Positions 26,800 through 36,518 of a stretch of 64,000 nucleotides of DNA are shown piece after piece. Source of the DNA: Cohnella ginsengisoli. GTDB taxonomy: Bacteria; Bacillota; Bacilli; Paenibacillales; Paenibacillaceae. A program made the position numbers and the translations under genes. The notes beneath the pieces were generated by a model that did no database searches, was not told the DNA's origin, and saw only the letters and a list, made by a program, of their open reading frames with translations. The DNA is taken from positions 496,001 to 560,000 of the forward strand of contig NZ_JAPDHZ010000006.1 of assembly GCF_029525555.1 (NCBI RefSeq), given 5' to 3'. Position 1 is the stretch's first letter; each line of letters opens with the position of its first letter.

Positions 26800-29700
26800 T
26801 TATTGGTATCGAATGCTGGAGACGCCTTGATCCGTCATCACCCACAGCTCGCGATCGGAAGCCAGCAGCGCCCGGATCGTGCCCTTGAAGTACTTGCCCT
26901 CGGCATAGATCTGCGACTGGCTCGCGTCCGTCGCGTACACGTCGAACCGCTTGAGCGTCGTGCCTGAAGCTGTCCACATATACCCCGCCGCGTCGAAAAG
27001 GTTGACGCTGCCGCTCGTTCCGGCGAGGGCCAGCGCGGACGGCTGATAGCCGTACGTATAATCGACCGTCTTCGTGCCGGCCAGCACCTGGGCGTACTCC
27101 CGCAGCGCCTGCGGTACCGTGGCGTCGGTCGTGTCGTAGAACTTGACGGTTCCGATCGGCAGCGTTTTTTGGAACGCCTGGTAGTGCGCGGCGACTTCGC
27201 TTGCGCCGAGCGCGCGCGAGTAAATCTTGACCTCGCCGATCGTGCCCTCAAAGTCGTGGATCACGTCGCCGTAAGCTTCGATATCGCCGCCGATAATCAG
27301 GTCGTTGTTCTCGTTGATCGGCAGCGGCCCGGAAGTCGCGTTGCTGCCTGCGGCCGTCCCGTTGACATAGAGCTTGATCGTGCCGCCGGCATAGTCGTGC
27401 GCCGCGTCGCCTTCGTAGACGGCGGTGAGATAGACGAGCTTGCCTTTCACATCGGCCATCGCGCCCGATTCCGCCGGGTCTTTGGAATTTTGGGTATCGA
27501 ACACGAATTTGCGGTCCTCGGCCGAATAGTAGAGGGCGTAGCCGCCATCCTCGTACGTGCCCAGGATGTGGTATTCGTCCTTGGACAAGTCGCTGTCATT
27601 CGAGATCGAGACGGCGGCTTCTACGGTCAAGGCATCCTGCGTGAACAGGCTGCTGTTGTAGCCGACGCGCGCCACCGAGCTTGGCTTGCCTCTCGAACCG
27701 TCGCCGTCCAGCACGAGCGCCTGCTTGCCGAACAGGGAGTCGCTCTGCACCTTGGCGTGGTTTTCCAGTACGGCATCGTTTTTGTTCAGCGTGCTATCCT
27801 TGACGGACGTGCCGGCCACATCCGTAAAGTCGATATTCAGCACGTCCGGGGCGCTTGCGTCGTATCCGGTTCCTGCGCTTGCCGTCTTGAATGTGGAGAC
27901 GAGCGCTGCGGATTCCTTTCCGTAAGCGTCCAGCGCTTGGACCGATACCGTGTAGTCGGTGTTCGGCTTGAGACCCTTCGCCGAGAAGGCGTGCGTCGAG
28001 GCCTCTTCGTACGGCGAGATGACCGACGGCGCGCCGATGAGCTTGCCGTTGACCGTGACGATATACGAATCGACCTTGGTGTCGTCGGCTGCCTTGGGCC
28101 AGGTCAGCGTGGCTGAAGAGGCGCCGACAGAAGAGACATTCAGCTTTGCGCCGGAGGCGAATGCGGGAGCTGCCGTATCCGTCGAATATTTCCGCGCGGA
28201 TTGAACCGGTGAAGCCAGATCGATCGCGTACGGCGTGCCGATGACCGCGCCCTGCTTGTCCAACTCTCTTCGCTCGATGACGACCTTGTCGTCGTAAACC
28301 TTGACCAGCAAGCCTTGGGATACGGTTTTGTCCAGATAAATATCGCTGTCATTGCCGTAGCCGCCGGCCTGGACGAAGGCGGTGGAGCCGTCGTTGACGC
28401 GAATGAACCCGTCGTCCGCGTTAATTGTGTTCGGATGCTCCAGCGTATAATGCGTGTGGCCGGTAAAGAGCATGGCGTTCGGATAGGCGGCCATGACGGT
28501 TTTTAACTTGGCGTACTCGGCCGGATTGTTCCATCCCGCGCCTTCGCTGCCGTAAGTGGTGTTTTTGTACGGATAGTGCATCAGGACGAAGACCGGTTTT
28601 TTGGGGTCCGCCGGATTTCCCTTTTCGTCCGTCGCGATCTCCTTTTTTGAGCCAGGCGTACTTGGCATCCGACATCGCGCTCCGGTCGTGGTCGACGACG
28701 ATGAAGTGGTAGCCCTTGACCCACGTATCGTAAAAGACGCCCGCGTTTTCGGTAGCCTTGTCGACGTTCTCAACGGCATAACCGTCCGCGTCCATGCCGG
28801 TCTTCTCGTAAAAGCGTTTGGCCGCGGCGTACTTATCTCCGCCGAACTCGTCGCCCGCCGCATAATATTCGTGATTGCCGGGGGCGATGATCGCTTTGGC
28901 GCCCTTCGGCTTGTTGGCGTTCAGGATGCGCATCGCGCTGTCGTATTGGGCAATCGTGCCCGCATCCGTCATATCGCCGTCGACGACGATCGCGTCATAG
29001 CCGCCGAGCGACCGGTACGTCTGAAGCGCCTGCTCGAACTTGGCGGCTCCGTCCACGGAGACGTCTTCGATCCCGACATGCGTATCGCTCACGACGGGGA
29101 ACGTCAGAAGCGGCTCGACGTCCGGGTTATTGCCGCCGTTCGATCCGTTGCCGTTCGATCCGTTGCCGTTGGATCCGCCGCCGTTCGATCCCCCGTTGTT
29201 GCCCGAGCCGCCTGACGTCGAACCGCCGTTCCCCGGCGTCGAACCTCCCGGGTTCGAGCCGTTGTGCGTTCCTTTTTCCATCCTGGCTTTTTCCAGCAGG
29301 ACGACCGCTTCTGCTCGGGTGAGGGAGGCGAGGGGCTTGAACGAGCCGTCGGCATAGCCGCCGATGAGACGAAGCTTGACGAGGGCGCCTACGGCCCCGC
29401 GGCTCCAAGCGGCGATGGAGGTTTTGTCCGTGAACGGAAGCGCGACGCTCGCGCCCGAGACGGTGTCCAGTCCGAAAATGCGGGCGAGCATGACCGCCGC
29501 TTCCTGTCGGCTGACCGTTTTTTTGCTGCGAATCGTGCCGTCCTCGTAGCCCGAGATGTAGCCGGCCTTGACCGCGATTCGGACATCCTTGTATTCCCAA
29601 TTGGCCGGAGACAAGTCGGTGAAGCTCGCTTCGCCCGCATCGGCGTAGCCGAGCGCCCGATTCGCCAGCGCCATCCATTCCGCCCGGCTGACCGGGCGGT

Positions 29701-29911
29701 TCGGCTCCAGCTTGCCGCTCGCATCCCCTTTCAGCAGGCCGCTCTGCGCCCAGCTTTCCAGCGTGCTCTCCGCCCAGTTGTCCTTGATGTCGGAGGCTTG
29801 CGCAGGGGTTGCCAGCGCGGAGCCCAGCGGTCCCGCCCCGATCAGGGCGACCGCCAGGGCCGCTGCCGCGAGACGGCGAACCGGCCGCGCGGCGGTATTG
29901 CCGACTGTCAT
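26800..29911 (-). CDS. SLH-anchored metallophosphoesterase with FN3, LamG and propeller-like regions (apparent +1 indel)
   Basis: About 1036 residues, exported and bound to the cell wall. In order: signal peptide; three SLH domains (for example DLSPANWEYKDVRIAVKAGYI and FTDKTSIAAWSRGAVGALVK); a Gly/Ser/Asn linker; a calcineurin-like phosphoesterase with all metal motifs (SDTHVG, DGDMTD, PGNHEYY, FTGHTHYT); an FN3 domain (SSVGASSATLTWPKAADDTK); a LamG-like domain; and a short propeller-like end (LASDRELWVMTDQGVSSIRY). The frame breaks at T6 (28643-28648) between KYAWLKK and EIATDEKG; one fewer T joins them. GGGAGG is seven bases before ATG 29911. The substrate may be a phosphorylated wall polymer or nucleotide. 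Confidence 0.85.
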
Positions 29912-30105
29912 ATCCATTCCTCCCGCATTGATGATATTTTGCTATCTTCATCATAGGAGGCGGGGCGCCTTTCGAGGACTACAGCATATGACGATGTCGT
30001 TTATCTTCGGCGCGCGGCTATCGCCGCGCATTAAGCGCCTGTAAGGCGAATGTCAACGGGGGGGTTAAAGAACGTCGCGCCGTTTATCCGGACATGCCTT
30101 TTCGT

Positions 30106-31267
30106 TTATCCTTTGAGGTAGCGGGAGGGAGAGACGCCTCGCGCTTTTTTGAACATGCGGGTGAATGAGCTCAGGTTCAGATAACCGAGCTTTTCGGAGA
30201 TTTCGGTCAGGGTTTTCCCGTTTCTCATCATGACGATGGCTTGCTCCGTTTTCTCGTGCACGACGAACTCGGTGAAGCTCATGCTGCTGACCTCCTTGAA
30301 TAGTCTGCTTAAGTAGCTGCTGTTGATGTAAAAAAACGTCCGCGATCTCCTGAAGCGTAATGTCCCGGTCCAAATGAGACTTGATATATTGCTTGATCAG
30401 CAGGACGATCTTGGCTTTGTCGCCGTCCGAGTTCGTCAGCGCGAGCGCTTGTTCCAGCCGTTCCAGCTCCTCCTCCAGCAGCGCCGCGGCGTCCTCCAGC
30501 CGTTCGGAAGCATAGATCCGGTCGACGAGCAGATGATCCGCCGCCTGTTGGCCGGCGAGCAGCTCGTCGCAGGCGGACCAGGAGCGGAACAGCAGCTCGG
30601 TCATCATGTTTTTGACGACATGCGGATGCGCGAGCGGCGGCTCGCGAAGCGCCTGCTCGAGCTCCCGGAGCTGCCTTCTGGCATCGGCGAAGCGCAGCGA
30701 CTCCAGGCTGGCGGCCAGCGGTTTGCGCCGCTTCAGCGCCGCTTCCGACAGCGCCTCGAGCGTCGCTCCGTCGCCCGTTCCCTCCGGCGCGCCGTAAAAC
30801 GCGCGCTCCGCCGCTTCCCGCGCGGAGGCAGCATCCGGCGCAGGCGCTTCGATCGCGGTCCGTCCCGCAAGCGCGGCGGCGGCTTCCTTTTCACGCGCCA
30901 GGTCGAGCGCCAGGCTTTGCAGAATCCCGCATAGCTCGTCCATATCCAGCGTGGACTTCAGGATGAAGTCGTGCACCTGAAGCTGGATCGCTTCTCGCAT
31001 ATACTTCATGTCCTGATGGCACGTCAGCATGACGAACCGTGCGTCCGCCCGCTTTCCTTTGGCGTAGCGTACGAACTGAAGGCCGTCCATCTTCGGCATC
31101 TCGATATCCACCAGCACGATATCGGGCAGATGGCGCTGGAACTGCTCGTAGGCTTCTTCTCCGTCCTGCGCCTCGCAGACGAGATCCATGCCGAGCTTGG
31201 CCCACGGGATCGTTTTGCGCAGGCCGAGCCTGACCAGAATTTCGTCTTCGGCGATCATGACTTTCAT
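30106..31267 (-). CDS. YesN-type response regulator with AraC DNA-binding domain (apparent +1 indel)
   Basis: About 386 residues. The receiver domain is complete: acidic MIAEDEILVRLG, phospho-acceptor Asp in DIVLVDIEMPKMDG (about residue 54) and the conserved Lys in HDFILKSTLDMDEL. A helical middle region follows. The AraC domain is broken at A7 (30330-30336); with six A it reads QEIADVFYINSSYLSRLFKE and continues to SEKLGYLNLSSFTRMFKKA before the stop at 30106. It overlaps the kinase gene by four bases. It most likely activates the downstream surface-protein and sugar-transport genes. Confidence 0.9.
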
Positions 31268-33085
31268 GACGGCATTCCCTCCATCTTCTGCTCGGCCGGC
31301 CGATAGGGCAGGGAGAGTTTCACTTTTGTGTATGCGCCGGTCGCGCTGTCGATCTCAAGGCCGTATGGCGAACCGTATTCCAGCCGCAGCCGCTGCCGCA
31401 GGTTGGCGAGGCTCAGTCCGCCCGGGGCCCCGCGCCCGCTGCGCCGTCCCGAGCCGCCGGGCCCTGAGAGAGCTGCGGGGGGCGATGCCTTTGCCGTTGT
31501 CCGCGACGGTGAGCGCCAGGTCGCCGCCGCGGGCGCGCGCCTCGATGCGCAGCAGCGGCTCGCCGTCGAACTGCGCTGCGAACCCGTGCACGATCGAATT
31601 CTCTATGAGCGGCTGGATCGTAAACTTCGGGATCTCCGCACGGAGCGCGTCTGCGTCGACGTCCAACTCGACGCGATACGTTCGCATCGCGCGGATCTCC
31701 TGGAATTTGACGAAGCCCATCGCGTATTCGATCTCTTCCTCCAGCGTACTGTACAGCACGTCGGTGTTGCGCAGCGTATAGTCGAGCATCCGCGTCAGGG
31801 AGAGGAGCGCTTCGGCCATCGTCGGGTCGCCGCGCAGCATCGCCATGAACCGCAGCGCGTTCAGCGAGTTGTGCCAGAAGTGGGGCCGCATCTGCTCCTG
31901 CAGCCTTTGCAGCTCCAGCATCCGCTTTTCCGTTTCGCCGCGCCGGATCGTCTCGACCTGCTCTTGGATTTTCCCGAGAAACCGGTAAATGCCGCTGTTC
32001 AGCGTCTCGATCTCCTTGAAGCCGCTGTAGCGGTAGCTGTCGGACCGCATGCCTTCGCCATCCGAATCCTCGACGATTCGGGACAGGCGGCGGATCGGCA
32101 TCGTCACCTTCCTGTGCAGGACGGCGAAGAAGACGGCGATGAACAGGATCGAGACGCCCGTCGTGAGCGCCGTGATGCGCCAGGTGCTGACGCTGCTCGC
32201 ATGGAGCGCGCTCGGCGGGAGGAGCGAAGCCATCGTCCAGGGCGTCGAGGCGACCTGCATATACAGCAGGCGATAGGGTCTTCCCGCAAGGCGGATGTCG
32301 AGGGCTCCTTCGTCCGCGCGTGCGCCCTTGATCGTCCGATAGATGGCGAGAAGATGAGCGGGCCAGTCTGCGATATCGCCCGTCAGCCGCTCGCTGTGAA
32401 AGAGCGTCGTCTGCTCGTCGCCGGAGAACAGGAATATCGGATTGTCCGCATTAATTTGCGCCCGATCCAGCAATCGCTCGATGAGCGTACCGTTCAGCTC
32501 GATCACGAGCAGGCCGAGCGAACGGTTGTTTTGAATGATGTTTTTGCTGACGTACAGGGCGGTTTCGGCGTGCGAAGCGATATGGTAATCGGAAGAGACG
32601 TTCCAGTGAAGGAAGTTGTTGTCGAGGGCGACGCGGTTCTCGAACCAAGGAAAATCCGATACGGTGCGGAGGAGGCGCCGTTCTTCTTCCGCGTTGATCG
32701 CGGGATAGGCGTATACGCGCTGCCGGCCGTCGAACACTTGAATGTTGACGGGCAGCCGGAGATGGTAATACTCCGCGAACGCGCTGAGCTGCCGCTCCGT
32801 ATTCGTCTTCGCGCCGTACTGAAGCGATTCGATCAGTTCCGGATCATTCGACAGCGTCCGGGCGAAGTCGTCGATATAATTCAGGTAGTTGGACAAGTTG
32901 ACCGATACCGAGTCCATGTTCTCGGCGATCAGCCGGGCGTACTGGTCTTCGATCGTCCTGGTAGACTGCCTGCTGACGATATAGCCTTGAAACGAAGTCA
33001 GGAACAGCAGGAACAGCGAGATCAGGATGAAGAGCAGCAGCTTCCAACTGGCGAAGAGGGAGCGAACTCCGTGTCTCCAGTTCAT
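31264..33085 (-). CDS. YesM-type sensor histidine kinase (apparent +1 indel)
   Basis: About 606 residues: a helix (LLLFILISLFLLFLTSFQGY), a large extracellular dCache-like sensor, a second helix, HAMP, and a His_kinase/HATPase region. The phospho-acceptor box reads QMRPHFWHNSLNAL where most YesM proteins have NPHFLYN, an unusual variant that keeps the His. The N box is PLIENSIVHGF and the G box DNGKGIAP. The frame breaks at G6 (31477-31482); with five G the family end GLSLANLRQRLRLEYGSPYG appears, and TGA overlaps the regulator start. ATG 33085 has GGGGAG eight bases upstream. Confidence 0.9.
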
Positions 33086-33243
33086 GGTGCGTTCTCCCCG
33101 TATTCGTATTAAAGGCTGGCGGTTAGCCGGCTTCATTATAGGAGACGAATATTATCGCAATGTTTTTCGGGCGACTTCGATCGAGAGGAGGAGTTCCGGC
33201 ATCGAAGCGGAGGAAGCGGGCTCGCGCGTTATTTTGTTCCATG

Positions 33244-33286
33244 AAAAAAGGTACAGCCCCTGCAAATTTCGCGGGACTGTACCTTT
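33244..33286 (-). terminator. Terminator, probably belonging to the cation-efflux gene beyond the intron
   Basis: The inverted repeat AAGGTACAGCCCC / GGGACTGTACCTT gives a strong stem with a T6 tail on the minus strand. On the plus strand the stem is followed by TTTCGTT and then the intron. Without the intron it would lie about 30 bases after the stop of the minus-strand gene at 35211-36149. Confidence 0.8.
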
Positions 33287-33290
33287 CGTT

Positions 33291-35180
33291 GTACGCCCAG
33301 CATGGGCGTCATCTTTAGGGTGAAAGTCCCGAACGGGGGCTGGCGAGCGCCTACCGTAGCCAAGGGCAAGGGTGTCCGTCGCGAGGCGGAATCTGAAGGA
33401 AGCCGGAGGCAAATGCACGGGCCAAGGTATACGAACTGGATTCGAGGCAGGGTTAGCCGGATGAGTTGTCAACACACAACGAAATCCAAAGCCGCCAAGG
33501 GCTAACCCTGTAAACTCCAGTGGTCGCGGGCAGACAGATGGCGTTCTTATCTGGGGAGGCCTGCGGGATGAAAAAAAAAAAAAAAGCGAAGTCATTTCGT
33601 AACCGCAACCGGGAGGTTGCGCTGAACCCGCAGGAGTCAGCAGAGGCCATAGTACGCAGACTGTTGCAACAGCTGCGGAAGGGCCGAACCGAAAGGAGAG
33701 AGGAAACCGATGCGTTCGCGCGATGAGCAACGACAGCCGAATATCCCGCAAGGGAGCTTGCTGCAAAGAGAAGCGGTGAAGCCGCAAGGGTATGCAGGAG
33801 CGCCGAGTTCATCGCCGGCACAAGTCGCCCCTTCCTCTCGCAAAGCCAGTAACGACTTGCTGGAGCGGATGCTCGAGGGCGCAAACCTGAGGGACGCGTA
33901 CAAGCGAGTGGTCCAAAACGGAGGAGCGCCCGGTGTGGACGGTGTAACGGTAGCGCAGCTACAAGCTTACCTGAAAACGCACTGGGAGTCGGTGAAGACC
34001 GAACTCCTCGCGGGAACCTACAGACCTGCGCCCGTCAGACGGGTGGAAATCCCCAAACCCGGAGGCGGCGTACGGCTGCTTGGCATCCCGACCGTGATGG
34101 ACCGACTGCTACAGCAAGCGCTTCTGCAAGTGATGAATCCGATTTTCGATGCCGAATTCTCTCCAAGCAGCTACGGCTTTCGGCCAGGCAAGCGTGCGCA
34201 CGATGCGGTGCGGCAGGCTCAATCCTACATCCAGAGCGGACTGCGCTGGGTCGTAGACATGGACCTGGAGAAGTTCTTTGACCGGGTGAACCACGACATG
34301 CTCATGGCCAGAGTGGCACGTAAGGTGACGGACCAACGCGTCCTGAAGCTGGTTCGCGCCTATCTGAATGCCGGCGTCATGGAGAACGGGGTTTGCCAGC
34401 GAACGGAGGAAGGGACGCCGCAAGGCGGACCGCTTAGTCCACTACTGGCAAACATCCTGTTGGACGACCTGGACAAGGAGTTAACGCGCAGAGGACTGCA
34501 CTTCGTCCGCTATGCGGACGATTGCAACATCTTCGTAGCCAGCAAACGCGCCGGAGAACGCGTCATGGGGTCGGTGGTTCGCTTTGTAGAAGGAAAGCTA
34601 AGACTGAAAGTGAACCGGGAAAAGAGTGCGGTAGCCAGACCGCGGGAGCGAAAGTTTCTAGGATTTAGCTTCATGAACAACCGGCAAGCGACGATTCGAT
34701 TGGCACCAAAGACGATTTCTCGGTTCAAGGACAAGGTCCGGGAACTGACGAACCGTACGAAGTCTATGCCAATGGAGGAACGGATAAACCGGCTAAACCG
34801 CTATACGATGGGGTGGCTGGGCTACTTCCGGATGGCTGCTGCGAAGAAACACCTCGAGCAATTCGATGGCTGGATTCGTAGACGGCTGCGCATGTGCCTG
34901 TGGAAGCAATGGAAGCGAGTGCGAACGCGCATCCGCGAACTAAGAGCGCTGAATGTACGGGAGTGGGCCTGTTATGTCATGGCCAACTCCCGGCGCGGCC
35001 CTTGGGAAATGTCCCGGAACATAAACAACGCCCTTCCGACCTCCTACTGGGAGGCAAAAGGGCTGAAAAGTCTGCTTACTCGTTACAAGGAGCCTTGTTA
35101 ACCTTTTGGAACCGCCGTATGCGGACCCGCATGTACGGTGGTGTGAGAGGACGGAGGCTAGCCGCCTCCTCCTACTCGAT
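33291..35180 (+). mobile_element. Complete group II intron, class IIC-like
   Basis: The 5' end is placed at GTACGCCCAGCATGGGCG, directly after a terminator stem and TTTCGTT, the target type preferred by IIC introns. Domain I runs from about 33291 and includes AGGGTGAAAGTCCCGAACGG. The reverse transcriptase gene is in domain IV. Domain V is at about 35108-35145 (CCGCCGTATGCGG ... TGTACGGTGG) and domain VI ends at CCTACTCGAT (35171-35180). Length is 1.89 kb. A run of 15 A at 33571-33585 lies in the 5' part and may be a base-calling artefact. Confidence 0.85.
33710..35101 (+). CDS. ltrA: Group II intron reverse transcriptase/maturase, IIC-like
   Basis: A 463-residue intron-encoded protein. The fingers and palm are intact: GGGVRLLGIPTVMDRLLQQA, SSYGFRPGKRAHDAV, VVDMDLEKFFDRVNHDMLM, EGTPQGGPLSPLLANILLDD, and catalytic YADD at about residues 268-271 (RYADDCNIFV). 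The maturase domain follows (INRLNRYTMGWLGYFRMA), with TSYWEAKGLKSL at the C-terminus and no endonuclease domain, as in class C. AAAGGAGAGAGG precedes ATG. It shares only the general plan with the protein at 10-1317. No damage is visible, so it could be mobile. Confidence 0.93.
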   Translation: MRSRDEQRQPNIPQGSLLQREAVKPQGYAGAPSSSPAQVAPSSRKASNDLLERMLEGANLRDAYKRVVQNGGAPGVDGVTVAQLQAYLKTHWESVKTELLAGTYRPAPVRRVEIPKPGGGVRLLGIPTVMDRLLQQALLQVMNPIFDAEFSPSSYGFRPGKRAHDAVRQAQSYIQSGLRWVVDMDLEKFFDRVNHDMLMARVARKVTDQRVLKLVRAYLNAGVMENGVCQRTEEGTPQGGPLSPLLANILLDDLDKELTRRGLHFVRYADDCNIFVASKRAGERVMGSVVRFVEGKLRLKVNREKSAVARPRERKFLGFSFMNNRQATIRLAPKTISRFKDKVRELTNRTKSMPMEERINRLNRYTMGWLGYFRMAAAKKHLEQFDGWIRRRLRMCLWKQWKRVRTRIRELRALNVREWACYVMANSRRGPWEMSRNINNALPTSYWEAKGLKSLLTRYKEPC

Positions 35181-35210
35181 TTAAGCGGCTTGACGTTTGT
35201 TCGCTTGCGT

Positions 35211-36149
35211 TTATTCGCCCTCGTTCCACGGATTCATATGGACGAGTACCTCGACGACGTCGGGATCGCTGTCCATGATGCAGCGCTTGAGCGCCCGGCC
35301 GATATCGTGGCCCTGCTGGATCGTATAGTGGCTCGGAATGCCGACGCGCACGTCGACGATGATATAGTGGCCGTGCTCGCGGGCGCGGACGCGGTCGATG
35401 CGCTTGATCTCGGGCTCGCTTGCGATCAGTTTTTCGTACTGCGCGAGCTTGGCGGGCGATACGTTGCGTTCCATCAGGATGTCGATGGCGTCGGTGCCCA
35501 TCTCGTAGGCGAGCTTGAGCACGAGCAGGGAGACGACGATGCCGGCGACGGGATCGCCGTAAGCGGCCCAAGACCAGTCGAGACGTTCGCCGATGTAAGC
35601 CAGCCCGATCCCGATCACGGCGGCCAACGAGGCATACACGTCGGCGAGATGGTCGTAGGCGGTGGCGAGCACGCTCTTGCTGTTGACGGCGCGCCCGACC
35701 TGGATCGTGTAAAGGTACAGGGCTTGCTTCCAGACAAGAGAAACGACGGCAGCGGCCAGCGGCAGCAGGCTCTCGCTCTCCGGGGGCTCGCGGAGCGTCA
35801 GGACGGCATGGTAGCCGATCCAGAGCGCGGCGATCGCCAGGATGATGGCGACGAGCGCGGAGGCGACGACCTCCGCCTTGCCATGGCCGTACGGGTGCTC
35901 GTCGTCCGCGGGTTTCTTGGACACCATGGAGGACGTCAATGCCGCCACGGTCGCAATGATGTCCCCGGCGTTGTGAATGCCGTCGGCCACGAGCACGGGA
36001 CTTGCGAAGAGCAGGCCGACGACGATCTTGAGGATGGTGAGCGCGATGTTGCTCACAAGGCTGATCCAGATGGACAGCAGCCCTGCGTTTGCTTTAGAGG
36101 TCAACGGCCATGGCTCCTTTTGCCAATCATTGTTCCGATATTTTATCAT
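35211..36149 (-). CDS. Cation diffusion facilitator family metal efflux transporter
   Basis: A 312-residue inner-membrane antiporter that exports divalent metals such as Zn, Fe or Mn in exchange for protons. Six helices are visible, and the metal sites are present in helix 2 (VADGIHNAGDIIATVAAL) and helix 5 (TAYDHLADVYASLAAVIG), with HPYGHGKAEVVASALV between helices. The cytosolic C-terminal domain carries REHGHYIIVDVRVGIPSHYT. His replaces Asp at the first position of the usual DxxxD pair, as seen in several CDF groups. Its own terminator (33244-33286) is now separated from it by the 1.89-kb intron on the opposite strand. Confidence 0.9.
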   Translation of the reverse strand: MIKYRNNDWQKEPWPLTSKANAGLLSIWISLVSNIALTILKIVVGLLFASPVLVADGIHNAGDIIATVAALTSSMVSKKPADDEHPYGHGKAEVVASALVAIILAIAALWIGYHAVLTLREPPESESLLPLAAAVVSLVWKQALYLYTIQVGRAVNSKSVLATAYDHLADVYASLAAVIGIGLAYIGERLDWSWAAYGDPVAGIVVSLLVLKLAYEMGTDAIDILMERNVSPAKLAQYEKLIASEPEIKRIDRVRAREHGHYIIVDVRVGIPSHYTIQQGHDIGRALKRCIMDSDPDVVEVLVHMNPWNEGE

Positions 36150-36382
36150 AGCGCCGCGCGCGATGCCTAATTCGGAATCGGCTGGCGGAGAGGTCGTAAT
36201 TTCGCAATAAATATAACATTAACATCACGCGTATCGGCTAAACGAAAGCAAGGTGATATGAAATCAACGCAAGATGAAGTCAGGGAAGTGCTTTGAATTC
36301 ATGTTTCTGATTAATTTTCATAAATAACAAGAAGGTTCATGTCAGATATCAAGCTGAAATAGTTTATTTTATGTAAAAAATA

Positions 36383-36412
36383 TTGACATCAAATAGACGG
36401 GGGGAATATGAT
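36383..36412 (+). promoter_or_regulatory. Vegetative promoter of the ATP-grasp operon
   Basis: TTGACA at 36383-36388 and TATGAT at 36407-36412, spaced 18 bases. The -10 overlaps an in-frame ATG at 36408, so that ATG cannot be the start and the mRNA has a leader of about 100 bases. The stretch 36150-36382 is AT-rich and holds no gene I can support. Confidence 0.7.
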
Positions 36413-36475
36413 TCAGGTACAACGGTTGCCGACAGGCAGACGCCTATCGCCGGATTCCCGCCCGAAGGGAGGAAT

Positions 36476-36512
36476 GGCTCTTCTCCTCCGTACGCCTGCG
36501 CGGAGAAGAGCC
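36476..36512 (+). promoter_or_regulatory. Leader hairpin that would sequester the ATP-grasp ribosome binding site
   Basis: GGCTCTTCTCC (36476-36486) and GGAGAAGAGCC (36502-36512) are a perfect 11-base inverted repeat. The 3' arm contains GGAGAAG, the only good ribosome binding site for ATG 36519. There is no T-run, so a translational switch fits better than a terminator. Confidence 0.55.
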
Positions 36513-36518
36513 GCAGTC

